From Pantoea rwandensis (lineage in GTDB: Bacteria; Pseudomonadota; Gammaproteobacteria; Enterobacterales; Enterobacteriaceae): a DNA stretch of 64,000 nucleotides. The DNA is taken from positions 62,001 to 126,000 of the forward strand of contig NZ_MLFR01000005.1 of assembly GCF_002095475.1 (NCBI RefSeq), given 5' to 3'. How positions within the stretch are numbered: the stretch's first letter is position 1; every line of letters starts with the position of its first letter. The notes beneath the pieces were generated by a model that was given only the letters and a program-made list of their open reading frames with translations, was not told where the DNA came from and searched no databases. The translations under genes and the position numbers were made by a program. Below are positions 53,760-62,772 of the stretch, piece by piece.

Positions 53760-54200
53760 TCACTGTGCCGGGAACTGGCCAATTTGTTGGAATAAAGCCA
53801 TCCAATCTTCCATATGCCAAGTGGTGGTCACGCGCTCGCCGTTGAGTAAGTGAAACTCATGCAGGCGCACACTAATGCGACGGCCAGTTGGCGCAATCCC
53901 CATAAACTCACCTTGGTGCGTACCGGTAATTTCAGCGCGCACGGCAATCTTTCCAGGCTCCTGTAGCATGTCGTGCACGATGATGTTGATATCCGGGAAC
54001 GCGGCGATAAAGCTTGCCAGCAAAGGTTTAAATCCTTCTGGTCCCGGACCTTGGCCTGGCGCCAGTGGGATGTCATCCCAATCTTGTGTAACCGCCAGAT
54101 CCAGTAGATCGGGGTTCTTGTCACTAAAAGCACGATAGAGGTTTTCCACCGCAGTGCGTTCAGTTTGCAGACGTTGGTTGAGTGGTTGTGTCGCAGACAT
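53760..54200 (-). CDS. SnoaL-like ester cyclase family protein
   Basis: The 146-residue protein is of the SnoaL/polyketide-cyclase-like fold: VENLYRAFSDKNPDLLDLAVTQDWDDIP, GFKPLLASFIAAFPDINIIVHDM, GTHQGEFMGIAPTGRRI. Such small proteins often act on hydroxylated or aromatic molecules. It is divergent from the LysR gene at 54312, a typical regulator-target pair. Its specific reaction is unknown. Confidence 0.85.
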   Translation of the reverse strand: MSATQPLNQRLQTERTAVENLYRAFSDKNPDLLDLAVTQDWDDIPLAPGQGPGPEGFKPLLASFIAAFPDINIIVHDMLQEPGKIAVRAEITGTHQGEFMGIAPTGRRISVRLHEFHLLNGERVTTTWHMEDWMALFQQIGQFPAQ

Positions 54201-54311
54201 GTTCGAGCCCTTATTGGATTAGTTAACGGTGCATCTCACCGGCTTGTGCAGTATTCCTGAATCTGACACTATCAATCCAACAAATGATTGGTATAAAGTA
54301 CTATACAAAAT

Positions 54312-55223
54312 ATGAATTTTGAAGGGTTCGATCTCAACTTGCTGGTGGCATTCAATGCCTTGATGCTGGAACGCAACGTCACTAAAGCTGCTGCGCTGGC
54401 TGGCGTGAGTCAACCGGCGATGAGTGCTGCACTCTCTCGTTTGCGTCGTGTCTTCGACGATCCGCTGTTTATCCGCAGCGCGGAAGGGCTATTACCCACG
54501 GCGAAAGCGCAGGAGATTGCGATACCGGTGGCCAATGCGTTAGGGCAGGTGCGTCATTTAATGAAGCCTGCGGAAGTCTTTGATCCCACCGCCAAGCAGC
54601 GCAGTTTTACCCTAGGGTTAACGGAGTATCCGATGCATGTGCTGCTACCAGCATTAACCAAAAAGCTGGCGGCAGTGGCACCAAATTGCACCGTTCATGT
54701 GCGTTATTTTATTGATCGTGATGAAGTTGTTGCACTACTCGATGCGGGAAAGATTGATATTGCCGTCGGTGTGCCACCGACCAAAGCAGAGAATCGCATT
54801 CTTTCCCAACCACTGTTACGTGATGACTTTGTGACGCTCGTGGGGCGAGATCATAAAGTCGCGCGTAAGGGTATGGACCTACAGGCATTTCTCTCGATGC
54901 GCCACATCTTAGTGTCACCGGAAGGCAACCATTACGGTTTGGTGGACCAGCAACTGCGTGAGCAAGGTCTGGCTCGTACCATCAGTCTGACGCTGCCCAC
55001 CATGTTTACCGTGCCTGCACTCTTGCCGGGAACGGATTATGTGGCAACAGTGCTGCGCCGCGTGGGCACCACTTCAGCCAGACAAGGTGACATCATCATG
55101 TTTGAACCGCCATTGGCGCTGCCCTCTATTCCTTTTGATTTGCTTTGGCATCGCAGAACGCAGGACAGTGCGGCGCATCAGTGGTTACGCCAACTGATTA
55201 AAGACGTGGGAAACACGATTTGA
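54312..55223 (+). CDS. LysR family regulator (NodD/SyrM branch-like)
   Basis: The 303-residue protein begins MNFEGFDLNLLVAFNALMLE, then ALAGVSQPAMSAALSRLRRVFDDPLFIRS, the pattern of the NodD/NahR-like branch of LysR regulators. It is divergent from the SnoaL-like gene across 111 bp and probably controls it. After its stop codon the DNA becomes strongly AT-rich. Confidence 0.9.
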   Translation: MNFEGFDLNLLVAFNALMLERNVTKAAALAGVSQPAMSAALSRLRRVFDDPLFIRSAEGLLPTAKAQEIAIPVANALGQVRHLMKPAEVFDPTAKQRSFTLGLTEYPMHVLLPALTKKLAAVAPNCTVHVRYFIDRDEVVALLDAGKIDIAVGVPPTKAENRILSQPLLRDDFVTLVGRDHKVARKGMDLQAFLSMRHILVSPEGNHYGLVDQQLREQGLARTISLTLPTMFTVPALLPGTDYVATVLRRVGTTSARQGDIIMFEPPLALPSIPFDLLWHRRTQDSAAHQWLRQLIKDVGNTI

Positions 55224-56033
55224 CTTCTCAGGCATTGTAAGTTTTAAGATTGGTTGCTACTAATTAAGTATGTTAAATATAAATGAACTCATTAAAAAAA
55301 GGTATCCTAAAAGAAATCGCCAGTTTCTTTTTATTACGAATGGAGAATACCTAAAGCTTCTGAATTTTTTAATGTTTAAGATTCGAGATTTAAGCTTTGT
55401 TTTTTCAGTGTCATTTAATGTTGATTCGTTTATTTTCATAAGAATGTTTTTTTCAATTTTATTGAAGGATCGATTCTTGGGTGACTTGAGTAGTTTTCCT
55501 GTAAAAAATGATATTGCAATAATAAAGGCAAAGAATTGAAAGTGTTGGTTGGTTACTCCCCAACAGCCAAGTGCAGTTAGGAAGGACCATTCTGCAACAT
55601 GTTCGTGTTGCAAGTTTTTCCAAAAAAATTCATTTCATGAGCGTAAAGTGAGATGTCCTTTCTGATAATTAAATATGTATTAGAGGGCATGGGTATCCTT
55701 TTTTAAAACAGTAATAAAATATAATTTTAGAAGCTAGCACCATCATCATTTTTATTCAATGATTTTTTGTTGATGTTTTTGGTTAATTTGTGGCTTCTTA
55801 GGTGTTCGCAATGCTGGCATATATTGCATGGTTTTTTAGGTTGTAATTTTATGCATTCCTTGAGGTTGTTTTATTGATTTTAAATAGAGAGATGTGCCGT
55901 CTTAATAGTTACTAAAAGCAATAATTGCCGTTAATGCTTAAACCTGCCACTTTACTGTAAATAATCAAAACAGACCGCAGTTGGCCTTCCGCCGCTTTGC
56001 AAATCCTTTAACATCAGACCAGGAGTAACAGCC
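55224..56033. other. AT-rich 0.8-kb patch
   Basis: GC content drops visibly here compared with both flanks, with long A and T runs. The only candidate gene is a small membrane protein (55260-55613, minus strand). The rest (55614-56033) shows no gene. It looks like recently acquired DNA or the remains of a deleted insertion. Confidence 0.7.
55260..55613 (-). CDS. Possible small membrane protein in AT-rich DNA
   Basis: The frame of 117 codons has two hydrophobic stretches, FFAFIIAISFFTGKLL and FLLGYLFLMSSFIFNIL, joined by a charged, lysine-rich linker. It would start at a TTG (55613) with GGA a few bases before. I do not recognise it. The low GC of its codons makes chance open frames more likely, and an overlapping plus-strand frame (55270-55539) is an alternative. 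Confidence 0.35.
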   Translation of the reverse strand: MQHEHVAEWSFLTALGCWGVTNQHFQFFAFIIAISFFTGKLLKSPKNRSFNKIEKNILMKINESTLNDTEKTKLKSRILNIKKFRSFRYSPFVIKRNWRFLLGYLFLMSSFIFNILN

Positions 56034-56675
56034 ATGCTGGGGATAATCCGCGTATTAACCCATTCAGATCAGCACTTTGTCGAAGAACATGGTCGGCTGA
56101 TTCATCAAGAATACGGGATCAACTCGATAAGCCGTGCTATCCCCGATCAGCACAAAGGCATTTTCGATGACGCCAGTGAAGCACTGGCGGTGCCAAAGAT
56201 CGTCGCGCTCGGTCAGCAGCTGGAGGCCGACGGCTGCAATGCGCTGTTTCTCAGCTGCGCTGCCGATCCAGGCCTGGCGGTACTGCGCGATGCCGTATCG
56301 ATTCCCGTCATCAGCGCCGGTTCGGCCTCGGCAAGTATTGCTCGCATGCTTAAACGCCCTGTGGCGGTAATGGGAATTGGTGCGGCGGCTCCTGCGCCTT
56401 TCCGCCAGCTGCTGGGTGAATCCGTGCGTTATGCGCGTCCGGAAGGGGTGCTGAACACCACTGATCTGTTAAGTGCAGAAGGTCGCGCCAGCGCCTTGGC
56501 CTGCGCTGATACTCTCTATCGCGAGGGCATCGAGGTGATCGCTTTCTCCTGCACGGGTTTTTCTACCATCGCGCTGGGTGACAGTATCCGCCAGCAGCTG
56601 GGGAAAGTGGCGGTGGATGCGGTGAGTGCAGCAGGCCTGTTTATCAGCCAGCTAGCCCCACAATCCGCGCGATAA
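56034..56675 (+). CDS. Aspartate/glutamate/hydantoin racemase family protein
   Basis: The 213-residue protein shows the two half-site cysteines of this superfamily in LFLSCAADPGLAVL and IAFSCTGFSTIAL, and starts MLGIIRVLTHSDQHF. The ATG at 56034 is well spaced from AGGAG. It is a single gene following the AT-rich patch. It is a different subgroup from the YgeA-like racemase at 30338; hydantoin-racemase or AroM-like roles are possible. Confidence 0.82.
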   Translation: MLGIIRVLTHSDQHFVEEHGRLIHQEYGINSISRAIPDQHKGIFDDASEALAVPKIVALGQQLEADGCNALFLSCAADPGLAVLRDAVSIPVISAGSASASIARMLKRPVAVMGIGAAAPAPFRQLLGESVRYARPEGVLNTTDLLSAEGRASALACADTLYREGIEVIAFSCTGFSTIALGDSIRQQLGKVAVDAVSAAGLFISQLAPQSAR

Positions 56676-56812
56676 CCTGCTCGCGCCACCACCCGGCGGC
56701 GCATAACATCCTGTAATCGCTTTTTTGTGATCTCCGCGATAAACAAATCCCGCTTCGCTCCGATAACTCCCTTACCAGAATTTACAAAAACAACATTTGC
56801 AGGAGAGGGAAC

Positions 56813-58648
56813 ATGGGGCTGGTATCCCGTTTACGTAATGTGCGCATCACCCGAAAATTGTCAGCAGGATTTGGCATTGTGTTGCTGTTGGTGGCGTTGG
56901 CTACCGGAATCAGCGTGCAGCGCTTCACGGCTATTCACGACATTTACCAGAAAACCAACCTAATTTATGACATCAATATTGAGGTATTTCAGGCCAAAAT
57001 AAACCGCCTCAAGTATCTGTATGGCGATGATAAATCGGGCAAAGTGATGGCTGATTACGTTACCCATGCCCAGCAGTTGAACCGCGAAGCTCAACAGCTC
57101 TCCTGGACTGACAACTCACGCGCCTTAGTGGATGAACTGGATACCCACCTTGCCAGTTTCCAAAACAGCATCGGCGCGATGACGCAAGCCACTCAGCAAC
57201 TCAGCAGCCTGCGTGCCCAGCTTGATTCGTTGAGCCAGCAGGATATGACCTCACGTTACACTCAGCTGATCCGCACCCCGGTCACTAATCCCGAACTCAC
57301 CAACCAGATTTACGAGCAGCTGTTTGCCATCAGCAATGTGCGCGAAGAAGCCTGGGCGCTGCGCTTTAATGTCACCGACACCTTGCGCAATACGCTGCAA
57401 ATCCACTTCCAGCAAGCGGATCAGGGCATGAAAGCGTTGTTGGCTCAGCTGCCACCGGAACAGCAAGGCGGCTTTACTGCACTGTGGCAGGACACTGAAC
57501 GCTTTAAAGATCTCAGCCTGCAAGCGGCAGACAGCTATGGTCAACTGCGTAGCTCAGAAGACACGGTAAAAGTGGCAGGAGACAAGAGCAGTGCGGTGAT
57601 CAAAAAGATCATCAGCATTGTGAAGGAACGCAACGACGAGTTAGCTAACGGTTCAGCGACCTTATCCCTGTTGATTGGTGGCCTGGCGATTCTATTCGGT
57701 GTGCTGGTGGCGTGGTACATCATCCGCCAAATCACGCGTCCGGTATTCCATAACCTTGAACTGGCGGAGCGTATTGCCAGCGGCGATCTCAGTTCGCAAT
57801 TCACCACGGACCGCCACGACGAATTGGGCAAGCTGACATCGGCCATGGGCCGTATGAACGACCGTTTGCGCAGTATGATCGGTGACGTACTGAGTAGTGT
57901 CAGCAGTGTGTCGCAAGCAGCCAGCGAGATTAATCAGGGTAACCTCGATTTGTCATCGCGCACTGAGCAGCAGGCGGCGGCCGTCGTTGAAACAGCGGCA
58001 AGCATGGAGCAGTTAACCGCTACCGTGAAAAACAACGCTGAGAACGCCCGTCAAGCCAGCCAGATTGCGGCCGAAGCCTCGCACAACGCCAATCAGGGCG
58101 GTAAAGCGGTGCGTGACGTGGTCAGCACTATGGGTGAAATCTCTGATAGCTCGAAGAAAATTGCTGACATCACTGCCGTCATTAACAGTATTGCTTTCCA
58201 GACCAATATCCTTGCCCTCAACGCCGCAGTAGAAGCCGCGCGTGCCGGTGAGCAGGGGCGCGGCTTTGCCGTGGTAGCGAGTGAAGTGCGCAATCTGGCG
58301 CAACGCAGTGCCGGTGCAGCAAAAGATATCGAACAGCTGATCAGCGAATCTGTCAGCCGCATCAGCAACGGCCATCAACAAGTGGCACGTGCGGGTGAAA
58401 CCATGGATCAAATTCTCGGCAGCATCGCGCGCGTGAATGAGATTATGGAGGAGATTTCAGCAGCCTCGGATGAGCAAAGCCGTGGTATTGAACAGATTGC
58501 GCGAGCCGTCGGTGAATTGGACACCACCACCCAGCAAAACGCCACGTTGGTCAGTGCCTCCTCGCATTCGGCGAATTCGCTGGAAGAGCAAGCGATGATG
58601 CTGGAGCGACTGGTGGCGCAGTTCCGTCTGCAGGGAGTAGGGCGCTAA
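56813..58648 (+). CDS. Methyl-accepting chemotaxis protein
   Basis: The 611-residue receptor has transmembrane segments near residues 17-38 and 283-305, a helical-bundle ligand domain of about 240 residues between them (larger than the Tsr/Tar four-helix bundle), a HAMP domain, and the cytoplasmic coiled coil with the conserved hairpin tip [21 protein letters not shown]. The C-terminal NWETF-type CheR tether is missing (it ends LQGVGR). It would report on an extracellular chemical to the chemotaxis system. The ligand is unknown. Confidence 0.93.
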   Translation: MGLVSRLRNVRITRKLSAGFGIVLLLVALATGISVQRFTAIHDIYQKTNLIYDINIEVFQAKINRLKYLYGDDKSGKVMADYVTHAQQLNREAQQLSWTDNSRALVDELDTHLASFQNSIGAMTQATQQLSSLRAQLDSLSQQDMTSRYTQLIRTPVTNPELTNQIYEQLFAISNVREEAWALRFNVTDTLRNTLQIHFQQADQGMKALLAQLPPEQQGGFTALWQDTERFKDLSLQAADSYGQLRSSEDTVKVAGDKSSAVIKKIISIVKERNDELANGSATLSLLIGGLAILFGVLVAWYIIRQITRPVFHNLELAERIASGDLSSQFTTDRHDELGKLTSAMGRMNDRLRSMIGDVLSSVSSVSQAASEINQGNLDLSSRTEQQAAAVVETAASMEQLTATVKNNAENARQASQIAAEASHNANQGGKAVRDVVSTMGEISDSSKKIADITAVINSIAFQTNILALNAAVEAARAGEQGRGFAVVASEVRNLAQRSAGAAKDIEQLISESVSRISNGHQQVARAGETMDQILGSIARVNEIMEEISAASDEQSRGIEQIARAVGELDTTTQQNATLVSASSHSANSLEEQAMMLERLVAQFRLQGVGR

Positions 58649-58663
58649 ATCTCATAGATTGCC

Positions 58664-58693
58664 AAAAAGGGATCTCATTTGAGGTCCCTTTTT
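58664..58693 (+). terminator. Rho-independent terminator after the chemoreceptor
   Basis: AAAAAGGGA and TCCCTTTTT flank an inner stem CTCA-TTT-GAG. The perfect stem followed by T-run lies 15 bp after the stop codon. The following 58694-59040 is AT-rich and shows no gene. Confidence 0.88.
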
Positions 58694-59040
58694 ACGATTT
58701 AGCATAGTGCTACTGGCGTCGGCTGATAGTGGTCCTGATTTATCTTGAGATGGGTAAGGTGTTGACGCAGTGAAATTTGAATTAGTCTTTAATAAATACT
58801 AATTAATGTAATGGCTTACGATTAATAATCACCTTGTTGAATTATCGATAAGGTTATGAACTTAACGCAAATTATCAATAAAATCAGTACCATCTAGGCA
58901 CTCCTGCATTTGTTTATTGATAGCATCGAAATTTTTTTCGCTAATTTCTAAGCGCAAGGTAAATATTCTTAAAATAATCCGATCCACCCTCCCTTTTTCC
59001 CGTTACACTGCATTTCTTGTCTGTCAGATTTCTCCTATGA

Positions 59041-60117
59041 ATGAATTATTACTCGCCTGATGATAGCCACCTGAAGCGTCGTTCAGAACGCTTCGTGCGT
59101 CGTATGTTTATCATGCGACAGCTCGGCACAATTTTATGTTTCTTCCCGATCCTCTCCGTATTGATGGAGATGCATCGTGGCGCGGCGTTTAGCGCCCTGT
59201 TATTCGTGAATGCATTTATCTGGCCGTGGCTCGCTTATCGCCGAGCCCTGCGCGCTGAAGACCCTACCGGTACTGAACGGCATAACCTGACGCTGGATGC
59301 CGCGTTTGGCGGCATTTGGGTCGCGCTAATGGCACTTAGCCCACTTCCCTCATTTGTGATCATGGCGGTATTGGCCTCGGACCGCTATGCGGCGGGTGGT
59401 GCGGCCCAGCTTATCGCTGCCATGCAGGCCTTTCTCTGCGCGTTCATTTTGGTTTGGCTAGTGGATGGCGCCGGGGTAAATCTGTCGTTTAGCACCCAGA
59501 CGGTGTGGCTGACGCTGCCGCTGGCGACCTGTTATATGCTGGTATTGAGTGTCACCTCGTACAATCTGACCTGGCATTTGCGTAAACGAAACCGCGAGCT
59601 GGAACGCATCGCGTTGATGGACCCCGGCTTGGAAATTCCTAACAGACGCTTGTTTGAACGACGTCTGGAGAGTGAGTTCCTCAGCACCCGTCGAGGTGAT
59701 AGCACCGGGTATCTGTTGCTGATGGATCTTGATTATTTCAAGTCCGTCAATGATACCTGGGGTCATGAAGCGGGCGATTTTTTGCTGGCAGAGATCTCCG
59801 CTCTGCTGCGCAAAGTGGTGGGATTACAGGACATTCCGGCACGTTTTGGTGGTGATGAACTGTGCGTGATTGTCCATCACGCCACCGATGAAACCGTGGT
59901 GGCGCTGGCCGAGCAACTCAAGGACAAAATTGCGCAGGTACGTTTACCTGCATCCGCAGATTTTCATTGTTCCGTGAGTATCGGGATTGCGTCAGCTTCC
60001 GGCGCGGAGTCACTGCGCCACTGGTTACGCCATGCAGATGAGGCGTTATACGAAGTGAAACGCGCCGGGCGCAACGGGGTGCGTCTGTGGCAACCCCCGC
60101 TGGCCGGCGCGGCGTAA
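59041..60117 (+). CDS. Membrane diguanylate cyclase, MASE2-like plus GGDEF
   Basis: The 358-residue protein has several N-terminal hydrophobic segments (about residues 20-175) of the MASE2 type found in AdrA/DgcC, then a GGDEF domain. The active-site loop is RFGGDELCVI, with the substrate aspartate in LLLMDLDYFKSVNDTWGHEAGDFLL. The allosteric RxxD inhibitory site, normally five residues before the loop, reads GLQD, so its arginine is missing. The classical DPLTGLPNRR is altered to DPGLEIPNRR. It probably makes cyclic di-GMP without product inhibition. Confidence 0.88.
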   Translation: MNYYSPDDSHLKRRSERFVRRMFIMRQLGTILCFFPILSVLMEMHRGAAFSALLFVNAFIWPWLAYRRALRAEDPTGTERHNLTLDAAFGGIWVALMALSPLPSFVIMAVLASDRYAAGGAAQLIAAMQAFLCAFILVWLVDGAGVNLSFSTQTVWLTLPLATCYMLVLSVTSYNLTWHLRKRNRELERIALMDPGLEIPNRRLFERRLESEFLSTRRGDSTGYLLLMDLDYFKSVNDTWGHEAGDFLLAEISALLRKVVGLQDIPARFGGDELCVIVHHATDETVVALAEQLKDKIAQVRLPASADFHCSVSIGIASASGAESLRHWLRHADEALYEVKRAGRNGVRLWQPPLAGAA

Positions 60118-60576
60118 TTATTCGAAGGTGGGTTCGCAATCCACCGGGAAGTTGAGTGAATTGGCGATGTAACAGGCTTCATGAGCCTGATGATGAAGCG
60201 CGCTTGCGCGGTCCGCATCTGCCGGATCGCGCAACGTAATGTGCGGTTTCAGTGTGATTTGAGTGAAACGTCCTCGCGCGCCTTCTTGCATGGTCCCCTC
60301 AGCGGCATCCTCATAAGCTTCAATGATGATGCCCGCATCGGCGCATAAATGCAGATACCACAATTTGTGACACGCAGAGGCGGAGGCTAACAGAAGTTCC
60401 TCAGGATTCCAGCGCGTAGCATCGCCACGAAATGCCGGGTCGGCGCTCAAAGGCATCGTGGGTTTGCCATCTGCCAGCATCTCACCGTTACGATCGTAAG
60501 CCGTATAAGAAGACGTGCCTGTACCGCGATTGCCAGTCCAGCGCACGGTAACCTGATAATGGTGTTCCTTGGCCAT
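60118..60576 (-). CDS. OsmC family protein
   Basis: The 152-residue protein has the OsmC/Ohr-type layout: NPEELLLASASACHKLWYLHLCADAG with one cysteine, and later HEACYIANSLNFPVDCEP with the second. OsmC proteins reduce organic peroxides through these two cysteines. I start at 60576 (MAKEHHYQVTV), after GAGG. It converges on the GGDEF gene with no spacer between the stop codons. Confidence 0.88.
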   Translation of the reverse strand: MAKEHHYQVTVRWTGNRGTGTSSYTAYDRNGEMLADGKPTMPLSADPAFRGDATRWNPEELLLASASACHKLWYLHLCADAGIIIEAYEDAAEGTMQEGARGRFTQITLKPHITLRDPADADRASALHHQAHEACYIANSLNFPVDCEPTFE

Positions 60577-60619
60577 ACCTCTGTTCCTCAACATGTCACG
60601 TAATTATAAGTGGGATAAC

Positions 60620-61909
60620 TCACTCTATTTTATCAAGATGATTATCGCCACTTAATGTGTTCAATGCATGTTGAAAGAAATCTCTTCTGCCAAAATTGCC
60701 TGACTTGAGTGCTAGCGCCAGTGGCTGAGTTGAACGACTAAACAAGGCGGGAACGCCAGGATCGATCTCATTCCCCACCTCCAGTGAGCCAAGGTTCAGA
60801 GCACTGACCACCGCACCTGACGTTTCTCCACCGCCAACCACTAACCGCCGAATGCCTGCTTCATAAACCAGTTTGCGCGCAGCATCACCGAAGAGTTGAT
60901 CGAGACGCTGTGAAATACGCTGTTGACCATATTGTTCCTGCGCTTTTTTCACGCTAAGTGGATCGCCGGATGAGTAAACCAGTGGGCAGTCTGCCTGATG
61001 ATCAAGAATAAACTGCACAATATCCTCGGCAGTGATGTTGTTTTGCATCACCTGCTGGATGTCCAGCGCTAACACCGCGGAATGCTGCTGATGGGCTTCT
61101 ATTTGGCCGCGTGTGGCGCCAGAACAGCTGCCAACCAAAATCGCACTTAACCCGTCCACCGCAGGATGTTCCTGGCTCCCACCTTGAGCCAGACCCGCTT
61201 TAATAAAGTTGTGCGGTAACGCTAATGCAATGCCAGAACCCCCGCTGATCAGGGGCAATCCAGCCGCTGCTATACCAATAATGGTGAGATCGTGGTCGCT
61301 TAACGCATCTACAACCACTAATTTCACCTCATCATCATTCTCAAATTGCTGACGAAGTGGCTCGCTGCCCTGAGCCACGTGCTGCCAGGCAATATGGCCA
61401 ACAGGCGTGACAGCTTGTTGCGCTAATAAGCGACGAATATCCGCATCTTTCATCGGTGTGATGGGATGATGCTCCATGCCTGACTCATTCAACGGACGGT
61501 CGTGGACGAACAAATTGCCCTGATAAACCGTACGTCCCATGGTGGGGAAGGCCGGACAGACAATGACCTTTTTTGCCTGCAAGCGCGCGGTGAGTGCATC
61601 CAGTACCGGGCCGATATTGCCCGCGGCAGTGGAATCAAAAGTTGAACAATACTTGAATATAATCTGTGTGCAGCCCTGATCGAGTAACCACTCACAGGCT
61701 GCCAGCGACTGCTCAACGGCATCGGCTGCGGGTATAGACCTCGATTTGAGCGCAATCACTCCCGCTTCAACAGTTGGAGCAGCAGGGTGCTCAGGCACGC
61801 CAAGATATTGCGTCGTGCGCAATCCGCCTTCACCGGTTAACCCCTTGGAGAGTGTCACTGCAATATCACTGGCACCGGTAAAATCATCAGCAATAACGCC
61901 AATCAGCAT
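60620..61909 (-). CDS. otnK: Four-carbon acid sugar kinase family (OtnK / DUF1537)
   Basis: The 429-residue protein has the DUF1537 layout: N-terminal IGVIADDFTGASDIAVTLSKG, FKYCSTFDSTAAGNIGPV, and C-terminal nucleotide-binding RRLVVGGGETSGAVVSAL and VPALFSRSTQPLALALKSGNFG. This family includes 3-oxo-tetronate 4-kinase and related acid-sugar kinases. It overlaps the preceding racemase-family gene by 7 bp and is divergent from an FMN-dependent hydroxyacid dehydrogenase, a pattern expected for tetronate or similar sugar-acid catabolism. Confidence 0.88.
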   Translation of the reverse strand: MLIGVIADDFTGASDIAVTLSKGLTGEGGLRTTQYLGVPEHPAAPTVEAGVIALKSRSIPAADAVEQSLAACEWLLDQGCTQIIFKYCSTFDSTAAGNIGPVLDALTARLQAKKVIVCPAFPTMGRTVYQGNLFVHDRPLNESGMEHHPITPMKDADIRRLLAQQAVTPVGHIAWQHVAQGSEPLRQQFENDDEVKLVVVDALSDHDLTIIGIAAAGLPLISGGSGIALALPHNFIKAGLAQGGSQEHPAVDGLSAILVGSCSGATRGQIEAHQQHSAVLALDIQQVMQNNITAEDIVQFILDHQADCPLVYSSGDPLSVKKAQEQYGQQRISQRLDQLFGDAARKLVYEAGIRRLVVGGGETSGAVVSALNLGSLEVGNEIDPGVPALFSRSTQPLALALKSGNFGRRDFFQHALNTLSGDNHLDKIE

Positions 61910-62568
61910 GATGTTTCTCCCAGCGCGGCGCGCAATTTTTTCACTGCAGCATGCGGTGCGGTCAGGACGGGCACTGACACGCGCTCCCGGACGGCTTCAG
62001 CAGCTTGCGAGGTAGAAAAGTGCGCGAGCATAATCGCATCACAGTGGCTTAGTTGAGGGGCATATTCGGCCACCAACCGATTATGGCTGGCAACATCACC
62101 CTGGCGCAGTAAATCGATCGCATCGGGTACCAACAGGGTTTCCAGTTTAGCGTCAGAACCGCACTGAGCCGCATAGTGATCAAACTCATCGCACATGGTG
62201 ACCAGAGAAGGGCCGAATGTCGCCAACATGCCAATATGTTTGCCTGACTGAAGCGCGGATTCAAACATTGCTTCGTTCGGCTTCAGTACGGGGATTGGCA
62301 GGTCTGCGGCCAGTTGTTCTATTGCCGGGCCAAATGCTGAACAGGTGACTAAAATGCCTTGTGCTTGCATGGCGTAGGCATAGTGCCCGAGCGCGACAAA
62401 GCGTTCGATGAGCTCAGGGGTTAATTGCTCGGTTTTCGCTCGGTCAATTGTCAAACCATCATCCAGCAAATTCACGATTTCCGACTCTGGCCATACGTCT
62501 TTGAAAGCTTGCTGAATAGGCGGCATGGCGACTGGGGTGGCATGCAGTAAAACGATTCGTTGGCTCAT
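61903..62568 (-). CDS. Aspartate/glutamate racemase family protein
   Basis: The 221-residue protein starts MSQRIVLLHATPVAMPPIQQ at 62568, preceded by GGAGATAAAC, and has a cysteine in ILVTCSAFGPAIEQLA corresponding to the first catalytic half. The second conserved Cys position reads IMLAHFSTSQAAE, with histidine and serine and no cysteine, so racemase activity is doubtful. The gene precedes the OtnK-like kinase with a 7-bp overlap. In these operons the product may isomerise or hydrolyse the acid-sugar intermediate. Confidence 0.8.
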   Translation of the reverse strand: MSQRIVLLHATPVAMPPIQQAFKDVWPESEIVNLLDDGLTIDRAKTEQLTPELIERFVALGHYAYAMQAQGILVTCSAFGPAIEQLAADLPIPVLKPNEAMFESALQSGKHIGMLATFGPSLVTMCDEFDHYAAQCGSDAKLETLLVPDAIDLLRQGDVASHNRLVAEYAPQLSHCDAIMLAHFSTSQAAEAVRERVSVPVLTAPHAAVKKLRAALGETSC

Positions 62569-62631
62569 GTTTATCTCCGTTAGCTGCCATAGGCTCGATG
62601 TACTACAGAACACCATACTCAGATAAAAATT

Positions 62632-62653
62632 AAAATGTAAGGGCTTACATTTT
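62632..62653. promoter_or_regulatory. 22-bp palindromic operator of the sugar-acid genes
   Basis: AAAATGTAAG and CTTACATTTT are perfect 10-base arms around GG. A related half-dyad, CTTACTTTT (62747-62755) with AAATGTGAG (62758-62766), lies about 100 bp further. Together they cover the divergent promoter region and probably bind a regulator encoded outside the window. Confidence 0.75.
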
Positions 62654-62772
62654 GCTTGATATGGTGATGATGATCACATAAAAAATCTGAGCGTCTGTCA
62701 GGATATAAAACAGAAAATTTTTGGCCATAAGCAATTTTGATAACGCTTACTTTTTAAATGTGAGAACGCGCT

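Noticed and set aside
55270-55539. A plus-strand 89-codon frame in the AT-rich patch
   Set aside because: It lies antisense to the more protein-like minus-strand candidate and has no ribosome-binding site; low GC makes chance frames common here.
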